Positions 26,083 to 34,305 of a stretch of 64,000 nucleotides of DNA are shown here, one piece after another. Source of the DNA: M30B19 sp041741535 (GTDB lineage Bacteria; Planctomycetota; Planctomycetia; Pirellulales; Pirellulaceae); NCBI GenBank assembly GCA_041741535.1, contig JBGSJV010000132.1, forward strand, positions 1 to 64,000, given 5' to 3'. The position numbers and the translations under genes were made by a program. The stretch's first letter is position 1, and each line of letters starts with the position of its first letter. The notes below the pieces were generated by a model. That model was not told the origin of the DNA. It saw nothing but the letters and a program-made list of their open reading frames with translations, and did no database searches.

Positions 26083-26487
26083 CGAAGTTGCACCAAGTTC
26101 TCGGACCTGGCTTTGGCTCTAACTCCAGGCAACTTTTGCCGAAAAGGTCTTTATCCGAAGGGTTGATGCAGCCTCGGCTGGCGGTGCAAGCTGGCTGCAG
26201 GCGGCCGGAATGTTCCGAAGGTCTGCCTCGCAAGTATCTTTTCCAGACATACCCGTTATTGGTACATCGACTTGTGTCGGCCCGTTGGGCCTTATTGGTT
26301 GCCGCCATTTCAACCCGGGGCCTAACGACCCCGGCAGAGGTTTTGTCGGCCTTCCAGGCCTAAGACGCTCGGCCCGTTCAGGCCGGAGACGCGGTCGCGG
26401 TGTTTATTGAGTCAGCACGGAATCCCGGCAGAGGTTTTGTCGGCCTTCCAGGCCTAAGACGCTCGGCCGTTCAGGCCTGCGTCTTGT
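26083..26487. repeat. Intergenic region with a 55-bp direct repeat of GGCC-rich hairpins
   Basis: Two near-identical copies lie at 26330-26384 and 26424-26477. Each begins CCCGGCAGAGGTTTTGTCGG and continues with CTTCCAGGCC, TAAGACGCTC and GGCC(C)GTTCAGGCC. The copies differ by one missing C in the second. GGCCTTCCAGGCC inside each is a small hairpin. The other 250 bp hold no gene that I can support. The array lies between the convergent PDZ gene and adaptor gene, and no standard T-run terminator is seen. Confidence 0.75.
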
Positions 26488-27690
26488 CTATTGGCGGCTG
26501 ACCCGATCGACGGGGGAATCCTGCAACAAAAGTTCCATGTCGACAAACATCCCAGGAACCAATAACCAATAATTCTCGTGTTGGCGATTCAGAACTTCGG
26601 CTCGTACTTTGTACTTGTCGCCGACGACTTGAGAATCCACAAACGTGATCCGTCCGTCAAAAGCCACCTTTTGGCCCCCGGGCAAGGTTAAGGTGACGAT
26701 CGCAGCTTTGCCGGTAACTTGATAAGGATGTACCACGGCGGGGTCGAGCGATGCTTCAATCCAAATCCGATCCATTTGTACTAGCTCCAAAATGGGGTCC
26801 CCCGCATTGACCCATTCACTTTGTCGCTTTAGTGTCTTCGTAACGACTCCAGACCAAGGTGCAATGATGTCATGACGCTCGACCAATTGTTCGGCCTTGG
26901 TGACTTGGATTTGCTCCATCCGAACCGCCTTTTGATCGACTTGGAAATCGTGATTGGCTTTTTCCAGTTGCAGGTCCGCTTGAACCGCGGCCAATTGCAG
27001 TTCATCGCGTTTCGCTTCGCTGCCGGCTCCTTTTCGAAACAAACCGTCCTCACGTTTGAAGCCTTTCCATGCCGTTTCCCGTGCTGCTGTGGCGTATCGA
27101 ATGCCGATATCGCTGCTAACTTTTAATTCCGACGCTTCCAATCGTCGCTTGGAACTCTCCAATTCGGTAATGGCCTGGCTATCGTCGACTTTGGCGATCA
27201 AAGACCCGCCCTCGATCAACTGGCCTTCCTTGGCATTCAACTGCCCCAATACGCCACTTTCTCGCGCAGGAAGTTGAATTTTCTCGATCACGATCACAGT
27301 AGCATAGGAAACTCGAATCCGTCCCTCGGAGGTCATTTCGATCTTCGCGAGCGGATTCCCAGGAGATTGCGAGTTGGAAACCGGCTGGACCATGGTTCCG
27401 GAATTTGGGGTGCTCGCTGCGTCTTGCCCAGAGACAGGTCCTTGATTTTCGGACAACGCGTTGGGCGGAGGTAGCTGACGACCTGGAATCGACGGCAGCG
27501 TTTGGTTGGGCGCCACCTGACTAGCGTTTCCATTTGTGGCCCCTGGCAAGCGGGGGGGCAACGGCAAGGCTCGTTCTTGTCCAAAAAGTGCCGTATCGGA
27601 ACAAGTAGTGATCCCGAACCAGCCTGTGAGTAGGAGTGTCGCGCCCCCAAGGATGTATGTTCGGACCGATGGGATTGAATCAAGCCGCAT
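26488..27690 (-). CDS. HlyD/RND-type periplasmic adaptor protein
   Basis: The ATG at 27690 has GGGAG upstream and gives 400 residues. An N-terminal hydrophobic anchor (YILGGATLLLTGWFG) is followed by a Pro-rich linker. The lipoyl half-motifs are LPARESGVLGQLNAKEGQLI near 150-175 and HDIIAPWSGVVTK near 275, separated by a helical hairpin (SSKRRLEASEL, QVTKAEQLVERHD). The beta-barrel part follows (IWIEASLDPAVVHPYQVTGK). Such adaptors link an inner-membrane transporter to an outer-membrane channel. No transporter gene is adjacent; the only partner is the GAF-adaptor fusion gene upstream, 67 bp away. Confidence 0.85.
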   Translation of the reverse strand: MRLDSIPSVRTYILGGATLLLTGWFGITTCSDTALFGQERALPLPPRLPGATNGNASQVAPNQTLPSIPGRQLPPPNALSENQGPVSGQDAASTPNSGTMVQPVSNSQSPGNPLAKIEMTSEGRIRVSYATVIVIEKIQLPARESGVLGQLNAKEGQLIEGGSLIAKVDDSQAITELESSKRRLEASELKVSSDIGIRYATAARETAWKGFKREDGLFRKGAGSEAKRDELQLAAVQADLQLEKANHDFQVDQKAVRMEQIQVTKAEQLVERHDIIAPWSGVVTKTLKRQSEWVNAGDPILELVQMDRIWIEASLDPAVVHPYQVTGKAAIVTLTLPGGQKVAFDGRITFVDSQVVGDKYKVRAEVLNRQHENYWLLVPGMFVDMELLLQDSPVDRVSRQ

Positions 27691-27757
27691 TAAAATCTCC
27701 CTTATGGAACATGCCCAAATGAATCGTCGACCAACAAATGAATCGTCGACCAACAAA

Positions 27758-30043
27758 TTACAGCCAAAACAGAACTTGTGCTTGAGCGGTTTCCCAAACT
27801 TCACGAAACAGAACGTACCCCAAAGGCCGCTGGCCACAGTGGATTTTCGCTGTGATTCCCGTCCCGGGACGCCTCAATTCAGCCGGCACTTGTTGTTTGT
27901 CAAACGTCACCAACAAACGAAGACTGTTGCCATGGACTTCTCGGACTTCAGCCCGTTGGTCGATTTGTGTGATGGTTCCCGTATAGGTTTGTCCGGGTTG
28001 AGATGCCAAAGTAAACGAAACCTCGACCGGCGTTTCACTTTCGTGAACTTGCTTCAGCACATGGATTGCGCCTCGTTCAGGGAGGTATAGCTCCAATTCC
28101 CAAGGTCCGTCCAAGTCGACGATCGTCATCAATCGCTCCCCACCCAACAGCCAACGTCCCATCAAGGTTTCGCGAAAGTTCCAATCGACGATTTGGCCCG
28201 TGATGGGGGCTGGGATGTTCAGCAACGCCAGTTTTTTCCTCAAGATATCGGCCTGCTGCCACATCGAGTCGTATTCGGAGCGGAGTTGTTTGATCTCTCC
28301 TTGGAGCTTCATTTGTTCCAATGGCTCGGTCATAAGCGATTCGCTGCGTTGCTTTTCTTGAAACGACTCGGCGGTTTCGGCCAGCTTGCCTAGCAATGCT
28401 TGAAACTCGGAGTCGTAATCGCGGTTCTCCAGTCGCAGCAATGGTTGCCCCGCCGTCACCATCACGTTCTGTTGTTCGGGTAATGGGATTTCGGTGACCA
28501 AGCCGGCAGTTTGCGAGTAGATCTCAAAGCGATTGACCGGTTGTAAGATTCCTTTCGCTGGCATGGTAAACGAATACGGGAACAGAAATAACAGAATCGT
28601 GGTCACGATGATCGCCACAGAGGCAATTCCGGTCTTCGGCAAATTGCCGGGAGCGGTCAGCCAGGACAATTTGCCTAGAGTCTTCCAAAGGGGCATTAGA
28701 AAGAGCCCGTTGTGCTCCAGTGAATTTGCCAGTGCGGAAGCGCCGTGCAAAGCAACCAATTCAATCCGCCGGGTCTTTTCTTCCGGGATCCGTTGATCCG
28801 TCAATTGTTCGATGATCAAAGCCCCGAGCAACTTCTTCTTGATTTGAGCCGCCTGCCGGGCCTTGGTCAGGTCGGTCTGGTCGTCTGCGGTTTTCGGGCC
28901 GTGAACCAGAGGCACCACGGCTACGGCTTTGCTGTGGGATAGGTCCAAATAAGCTTCGAGACATTCTTCAATTTGTGGCGGCAAATCGTCGGTCGGCCCA
29001 ACATAAAACAGTGGCTGCTTGGCTCGGCACACGACGGTGGTCAATTGCTCCATCAACCGCACTTGGTCTGCGCGGCGATGCACGCGATCCAAACCGCTGG
29101 TGGCGATGATTTTTAGTCGAGTCCCTTCCGTCAGAGCGACGCTGACCCGATCGCAGTCAATCAAACGGCGACCATCATTGGCTAGGTTGTAGGCGGTCCG
29201 CTGCGTATCCAGGCTTTCGTGCAAGCATTGCAGGAATTGGTCCAGTCGTCCCCAAAGGTCTTGTTGTTCGTCAAGCTCACGGAGACGCCGGTTTTTGTGA
29301 TACTGGCCAGCCATCTCCGCCATTTGGACCAAGAATCGCAGGTAACCCCGCTGGGTTACGGGCCCCGTTACCGGCCTTTGGAAGATCTCGATCAAGCCAA
29401 TTGCTTGCCCCTCATTCATGATTGGGGCCAAAATCAGGAGTAGTGGCGTAGGGTTTCCGGTGTCGTCCGATGTATTGACGGTCGAAGGCAAAACCAAAGT
29501 AGGTTGCCCATCTTGAAAGACTTGCTTCAGCAGCCGATCGTGTTGATACGCCCCGGGGCCGTCCGACGGCAAGCCGGTTTGCGCCAAGTTGATTTGCTGC
29601 TCAAGGTTCAGTTGATTGCGTTCCTTGAGCCATATCGCACCACCGATACTGGAAAGCGCCGACACACAACGAGTCGTGAAACCTTGGTAAAACTCGCTCG
29701 GCGGCAAGTTTTGTTTTGCCAGTTGAGCGATCTCTTCGACCAACTGCTTGATCTGTTGTTGGGTTTCGTGAACCAAGCGCGGATCGATTTCCGACCCATC
29801 CGACGATTCCTGCCGTGCTGAATCGGCCCGTTCTCGTTGTCTGGATCGCGGTGACTTGGGCTCGGAATCCACCAGTCGCGAATGGGTTGAGGCCGGGGGG
29901 AGCGGCAGAGCTATCGTGCTGCCGTCCGCTTCGTGCAGCACTGGTCCGTTTCGTCCGGTTCCAGCCTGCGCGACTCCCGGCGGGAGGGCAACTCCGCTAT
30001 CCGGAACAAATGGCGAATCGGCGGACGAGGACGGACTGGACAT
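27758..30043 (-). CDS. GAF-domain and HlyD-adaptor fusion protein
   Basis: The 761-residue protein has a disordered N-terminus (1-90), two GAF-like sensor domains (about 115-270 and 290-440), and one membrane segment (IASVAIIVTTILLFLFPYSF, about 473-492). A C-terminal adaptor half follows. Lipoyl-like segments are SQTAGLVTEIPLPEQQNV and LNIPAPITGQIVDW, with a helical hairpin between, then a beta-barrel (VEVSFTLASQPGQTYTG). The N-terminal GAF part faces the cytoplasm and the adaptor faces the periplasm. This joins a ligand- or redox-sensing module to an export adaptor. In related planctomycete loci a membrane metalloprotease-type gene often follows; it is absent here. Start ATG at 30043, AAGGAAG upstream. 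Confidence 0.8.
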   Translation of the reverse strand: MSSPSSSADSPFVPDSGVALPPGVAQAGTGRNGPVLHEADGSTIALPLPPASTHSRLVDSEPKSPRSRQRERADSARQESSDGSEIDPRLVHETQQQIKQLVEEIAQLAKQNLPPSEFYQGFTTRCVSALSSIGGAIWLKERNQLNLEQQINLAQTGLPSDGPGAYQHDRLLKQVFQDGQPTLVLPSTVNTSDDTGNPTPLLLILAPIMNEGQAIGLIEIFQRPVTGPVTQRGYLRFLVQMAEMAGQYHKNRRLRELDEQQDLWGRLDQFLQCLHESLDTQRTAYNLANDGRRLIDCDRVSVALTEGTRLKIIATSGLDRVHRRADQVRLMEQLTTVVCRAKQPLFYVGPTDDLPPQIEECLEAYLDLSHSKAVAVVPLVHGPKTADDQTDLTKARQAAQIKKKLLGALIIEQLTDQRIPEEKTRRIELVALHGASALANSLEHNGLFLMPLWKTLGKLSWLTAPGNLPKTGIASVAIIVTTILLFLFPYSFTMPAKGILQPVNRFEIYSQTAGLVTEIPLPEQQNVMVTAGQPLLRLENRDYDSEFQALLGKLAETAESFQEKQRSESLMTEPLEQMKLQGEIKQLRSEYDSMWQQADILRKKLALLNIPAPITGQIVDWNFRETLMGRWLLGGERLMTIVDLDGPWELELYLPERGAIHVLKQVHESETPVEVSFTLASQPGQTYTGTITQIDQRAEVREVHGNSLRLLVTFDKQQVPAELRRPGTGITAKIHCGQRPLGYVLFREVWETAQAQVLFWL

Positions 30044-30259
30044 GGAGCTGGTTCTTCCTTGATCCCACTTCGAATGAAAGGCGAAACCACCTGCTTGCTA
30101 GGCAGGCCTCCGCCAGGGCGAAGTGTCCAAAAACCACTCGCCGTATGTCAAGAGAGAAATGGGCCGCTAGCATGGCAACGTTGCCGTTTGGATAACCACA
30201 TCGCACCACGGGAGATTACGGTCGCGACACTGGCCAGAGCATAGTGAAAGACATGGTTC

Positions 30260-31156
30260 TTATCCTTGCCCATGATGGCGAAACAAGTCGCCCGACCAAC
30301 CTAATTTCTCGCGCAGGGTCGCGTAGTACCATTGGCCCGAAACTTCGATCAATCGAAAGGTTGCTTCGGCCTGACGCACTTGGACACAATCACCCGGTTG
30401 CAATTCGTGAATCAATTTTCCGTCCAAGACGACGGCGGCCGAACCTTCTGTCCCGCGCAAGAACATTTCGTAAACACGGTCCGCTGTGTCGACCACGGGA
30501 CGGACGGTCAAGGTGTGCGGTGAAATAGGAGCAATAACAAAGGCCCGCAAGTCTTTCCTTACGATCGGACCGCCAACCGATAGGTTATGAGCCGTCGAGC
30601 CCACCGGTGTGCTAATGATCAATCCATCGCAGTTGTAACTGGTGGCTAATCGACCATCGATGTACAAATCGATTTGTTGCATATGGAATGGAGCAGCTGC
30701 CCGCAGAGCGACTTCGTTCAAACCTAAATGATGCGATACTTCTTGACCAGCGTGTTGAATCCCACACCGAATCATCAAGTGCTCAACGATCGAGAAGTCT
30801 CGTTGGCACACTCGCTGCAACGCTTGCGGCAGTTGTTCCGGCATGATATCCGCCAAAAAACCCAGACGCCCCAAGTTGACGGCCAAGACCGGCCGCTGTT
30901 GGTTGCCCATTTTTCTCGCGGCCCGCAAGATGGACCCGTCGCCACCAAATACGATGCACAGATCAACGCCGTTCCCGTTCCAGGGGACTTCGCCATCGTA
31001 GTCTTCATAGACGATCCGAAAATACTGCTCGACGATCGGGCGCAGTTCTTGGATTCGCACAACCATGTCGGGTCGTTGGCTGGCGCTACTCAACAATGCC
31101 ACCCGAGGCGGGGAGGACCAACCCGCGACGGATTCTTGACGATCCAGTGGCTCCAT
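30260..31156 (-). CDS. nadK: NAD kinase
   Basis: The enzyme phosphorylates NAD to NADP in the cytosol with ATP or polyphosphate. The 298 residues carry the GGDG motif in VFGGDGSILRAAR near 70-80, NLGRLGFLAD, and the substrate loop CDGLIISTPVGSTAHNLS near 190, with the Gly-Gly-Pro that follows. These match the family, which is about 290 residues long. Downstream strands TLTVRPVVD and VVLDGK also fit. The gene lies downstream of dxs on the same strand, and the inverted-repeat element at 31185 now occupies most of the gap, ending 28 bp from this start codon. Confidence 0.95.
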   Translation of the reverse strand: MEPLDRQESVAGWSSPPRVALLSSASQRPDMVVRIQELRPIVEQYFRIVYEDYDGEVPWNGNGVDLCIVFGGDGSILRAARKMGNQQRPVLAVNLGRLGFLADIMPEQLPQALQRVCQRDFSIVEHLMIRCGIQHAGQEVSHHLGLNEVALRAAAPFHMQQIDLYIDGRLATSYNCDGLIISTPVGSTAHNLSVGGPIVRKDLRAFVIAPISPHTLTVRPVVDTADRVYEMFLRGTEGSAAVVLDGKLIHELQPGDCVQVRQAEATFRLIEVSGQWYYATLREKLGWSGDLFRHHGQG

Positions 31157-31184
31157 ACCAAACCCTTTGATTTTGGGTTAGACC

Positions 31185-31310
31185 CAATACCGTTCAACGA
31201 AGGACGATAATAGGCACATTCCATATGCCGCGACCATCAAAAAGCACTCGTTCTTTGAGGATCGGCGGACGGCACACGGAGTGTGCCTGCTACTTGTCGA
31301 ACGGTATTGA
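31185..31310. mobile_element. Short inverted-repeat element (MITE-like), copy 2, with 9-bp target duplication
   Basis: CAATACCGTTC (31185-31195) and GAACGGTATTG (31299-31309) are perfect 11-bp terminal inverted repeats. GGTTAGACC flanks the element on both sides (31176-31184 and 31311-31319), as expected of a 9-bp target duplication. No protein is encoded. An inner hairpin GGCACAC-GGA-GTGTGCC (31271-31287) is followed by TGCTACTTG. The right copy of the duplication includes the dxs stop codon, so insertion happened exactly there without changing Dxs. Confidence 0.85.
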
Positions 31311-31312
31311 GG

Positions 31313-33223
31313 TTAGACCGTTTGTAAATCAGCTTCTAACAGACCACGTTGGGCCGCCAGTTCAAGCACCGTTTTGACGATGCCTTCGGGATCCAGTCGC
31401 AATTCTTGCAGGACTTCGGCACGCGATTGATGTTCCACAAAACGGTCCGGAACTCCCAAGCGGCGTACATGGTCCGCGCGCAGGCCGTGATCCGCGGCAA
31501 ACTCCAACAGCGCACTGCCGAACCCACCGCTTAACGTGCCTTCTTCGGCGGTTACGACCAGTGGAGCTTCCTCCAAGACGCGCCGCATGACCACGGTATC
31601 CAACGGCTTGATGAATCGCACGTTGATAACCCCGATGTCCAAGCCGCGTTCCTTGAGTTTCGCGGCCGCTTGCATGCAATGGGATAGCTCCGTCCCCACC
31701 GCCAACAGCATGCCGTCCCGTCCCCACGACATAATTTCGCTTTTGCCCAATTCGATAGGTTGGCGATCTTCGGTGATTTCCACCGCGGTCGTCTTGGGAT
31801 AGCGGATCGCCGTCGCGACATTTTGTTGGAGTGAAAAGTCCAACATCTGCCGCAGATCGTAACCATCGCCTGGCGCCATCACGATCATGTTCGGGAAGAC
31901 TCGCATGTAGGCCAGATCGTAGGTGCCGTGATGGGTCGGTCCGTCTTCGGCGGTCATTCCCGCGCGGTCCATCATGAACACCACCGGCAAACCTTGCAGG
32001 CAAACCTCTTGGAAGATTTGATCGAAAGACCGTTGGAGAAACGTGCTGTAGATGTCCACAATCGGTCGCATACCCGTTTTGGCTTGGCCACCGGCAAAGG
32101 CGACCGCGTGTGATTCGCAAATGCCCACATCAAAGAATCGATCGGGGAACTCCGCACGAACGGGCTCCAACTTGTTTCCTTGGCACATGGCCGCCGTAAT
32201 GACGGTAACTTGCGGATTTTGCCTCATTTGGTCGCCAATGGCTTTCGACGCGACGTCGGTATACGCGGTAGTCGAACCCTTCTTCAGTTCGACACGTTCT
32301 CCCTCGACCCACTGAAACACCGGTGGTGTATGGAATAACACGGGATCAGCGGCAGCTGGCTTGAATCCATGTCCCTTCTTCGTGATCACATGCAACAGGA
32401 CAGGACCTTCCTGAGTCTTGACGAGGCGCAGGTATTTTTTGAGCAGCGCGATATCGTGTCCATCGATCGGGCCAAAGTACTTGAATCCGAACTCTTCGAA
32501 CAACATACCACCATGCAAGCCGGCTTTGACACCTTCTTTGATCTGGACCAACATCCGCTCGGTCGGGTCGCCCAGCACCGGCAGTTTGTTGAGAACACTG
32601 ACAATTTCTTGCTTCAGGCCAGAATAAAATGGATTGGCCCGCAGCCGATCCAAATAACGCGCCAGGCCACCAACCCGTGGACAAATGGACATTTCGTTGT
32701 CGTTCAAAATGACCAACATCTTGCTCTTGAGCAGCGCGGCGTTATTCAAGGCTTCGAAGACAATCCCTGAGGGAAAAGCCCCATCCCCAATGACAGCGAC
32801 CGAATGGTTCCCAGTGCGACCTTGGAGGTCATCACCACTCCTCAGCCCGACCATCGTGGAAACGCTACTTCCCGCATGGCCCGTGACGAACAGGTCGTAG
32901 TCGCTTTCGTTCGGGTTCGGATAGCCCATCAAGCCGCCCTTGGTGCGGATCGTGTGAAACCTGTGATAGCGGCCGGTGATCAACTTCTGCGGGTAGATTT
33001 GATGGCCCGTGTCCCAGATGAGGCGATCGTTCAGAAAATCGAACTCGGTATGCAAAGCGAGGCAAAGTTCGACCACGCCCAGGTTGGACGCAAAGTGAGC
33101 CGGACGCTCCTTCAATAAGTCGCACAAGGTGTCCCGAATTTCTTGGGCCACCCGCTGGAGCTTCTCCAACGACATTTCACGCAGTTGCTGCGGCGATTCC
33201 AGGGTCGGTAAGATCTCAATCAT
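31313..33223 (-). CDS. dxs: 1-deoxy-D-xylulose-5-phosphate synthase
   Basis: Dxs joins pyruvate and glyceraldehyde 3-phosphate with thiamine diphosphate, opening the MEP isoprenoid pathway and feeding pdxJ. The 636 residues match the family (about 620-640). Seen are GHQIYPQKLITGR, GHAGSSVSTMVGL (near 115), the cofactor motif GDG (146-148) to NDN (174-176), the catalytic-Glu segment DVGICESHAVAFAGG, and DRAGMTAEDGPTHHG in the pyrimidine domain. Its first codon overlaps the stop of the polyprenyl synthase gene by 4 bases (ATGA), so the two are coupled. Its TAA lies inside the 9-bp duplication of the adjacent mobile element. Confidence 0.97.
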   Translation of the reverse strand: MIEILPTLESPQQLREMSLEKLQRVAQEIRDTLCDLLKERPAHFASNLGVVELCLALHTEFDFLNDRLIWDTGHQIYPQKLITGRYHRFHTIRTKGGLMGYPNPNESDYDLFVTGHAGSSVSTMVGLRSGDDLQGRTGNHSVAVIGDGAFPSGIVFEALNNAALLKSKMLVILNDNEMSICPRVGGLARYLDRLRANPFYSGLKQEIVSVLNKLPVLGDPTERMLVQIKEGVKAGLHGGMLFEEFGFKYFGPIDGHDIALLKKYLRLVKTQEGPVLLHVITKKGHGFKPAAADPVLFHTPPVFQWVEGERVELKKGSTTAYTDVASKAIGDQMRQNPQVTVITAAMCQGNKLEPVRAEFPDRFFDVGICESHAVAFAGGQAKTGMRPIVDIYSTFLQRSFDQIFQEVCLQGLPVVFMMDRAGMTAEDGPTHHGTYDLAYMRVFPNMIVMAPGDGYDLRQMLDFSLQQNVATAIRYPKTTAVEITEDRQPIELGKSEIMSWGRDGMLLAVGTELSHCMQAAAKLKERGLDIGVINVRFIKPLDTVVMRRVLEEAPLVVTAEEGTLSGGFGSALLEFAADHGLRADHVRRLGVPDRFVEHQSRAEVLQELRLDPEGIVKTVLELAAQRGLLEADLQTV

Positions 33224-34200
33224 TGTTGTCTTTCTAAAATAAACCGAGCAAGTCCCTGCAGGACATTCGCCCGATCGTACCGTTCCAACAAATCGTAGGC
33301 GCGACGAATCAACGCTTGAGCTTTCCTTTGACTTTCGTCCACGCCGAATAGACCCGGATAGGTTAGTTTGCCTTGCTGGCTATCTTTCTGAGTCTGTTTG
33401 CCGACCTGCTGGGCGTCGCCGGTCACATCCAGTAAGTCGTCCGTGATTTGAAAAGCTAAGCCAATATTTTGACTTAACTCCCAAAGATTCTCTAGTTCCC
33501 CGGCCGGCACACCTGCCACGATTCCGCCCATTTTCAGAGAAGTTGCCAGCAATGCACCGGTTTTACGGCGGTGAATACGCTCCAGAGACGCCTCAGAGCG
33601 CGGCAACCGGTCCGCCAGTAAATCGTCTTGTTGCCCCCCGGCCATTCCCATCGGTCCCGCCGCCCGCGCCAATTCCGCAATACATTTGAGAGCCGCAGCC
33701 ATGGTCAGGGGTTCGATTTTTCGACCATCGACCAATTTGCGGGCAGCCTGGGGTTTTGCCGACTCGGCCAAGATTTGAAAAGCGAGCGATTGCAAACTGT
33801 CCCCAACCAAGATGGCCGTGGCATGATTGTATTGAATATGGCAGGTCGGTCGCCCTCGGCGAACATCGTCGTTATCCATGCCTGGCAGGTCGTCATGCAC
33901 CAGCGAATATGCATGGATCATCTCGACCGCACACGCGGCCGGTAGAGCCTGTTCGGGCTGTCCGCCGCACATTTCACAGGCGGCCAAGGTCAGTAACGGG
34001 CGGAGGCGTTTGCCCGGAGCCAGCAGACTGTACCGCATCGCCTCGGTCAGAATTTCCGGGCTTTCGGTGCCTAGTTCGGAATAAAACCTCAGGCTTTGCT
34101 CGATCCAGTCCCGCCAAACTTGGACTTGCCGCAACCAGGGTTGCGGATCGCAAGGTGAATTTTCGCTCTCGATTTGAAGCATCAGGTCGGGCACTTTCAT
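33220..34200 (-). CDS. ispA: Short-chain polyprenyl diphosphate synthase (farnesyl/geranylgeranyl type)
   Basis: The 326-residue enzyme condenses IPP with allylic diphosphates. The first Asp-rich motif is HDDLPGMDNDDVRRG (DDxxxxD at 103-109), with the Tyr-Ser-Leu just before it that is typical of farnesyl or geranylgeranyl synthases. The second is FQITDDLLDVTGD. GKRLRPLL near 63-70 binds IPP. The order with dxs is the common bacterial pairing, and translation is coupled by a 4-base overlap. The exact chain length cannot be set from sequence alone, so the symbol is given by family analogy. Confidence 0.9.
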   Translation of the reverse strand: MKVPDLMLQIESENSPCDPQPWLRQVQVWRDWIEQSLRFYSELGTESPEILTEAMRYSLLAPGKRLRPLLTLAACEMCGGQPEQALPAACAVEMIHAYSLVHDDLPGMDNDDVRRGRPTCHIQYNHATAILVGDSLQSLAFQILAESAKPQAARKLVDGRKIEPLTMAAALKCIAELARAAGPMGMAGGQQDDLLADRLPRSEASLERIHRRKTGALLATSLKMGGIVAGVPAGELENLWELSQNIGLAFQITDDLLDVTGDAQQVGKQTQKDSQQGKLTYPGLFGVDESQRKAQALIRRAYDLLERYDRANVLQGLARFILERQQ

Positions 34201-34305
34201 TTTACCCCTCCCGGTTCCCTAACCGTGAACCGCGCCGGAGTCTCTACACCGTATCGTACACCAACCGTGCGACAAATTCGACACCAAGAACCTCCGCCCC
34301 AAGTC

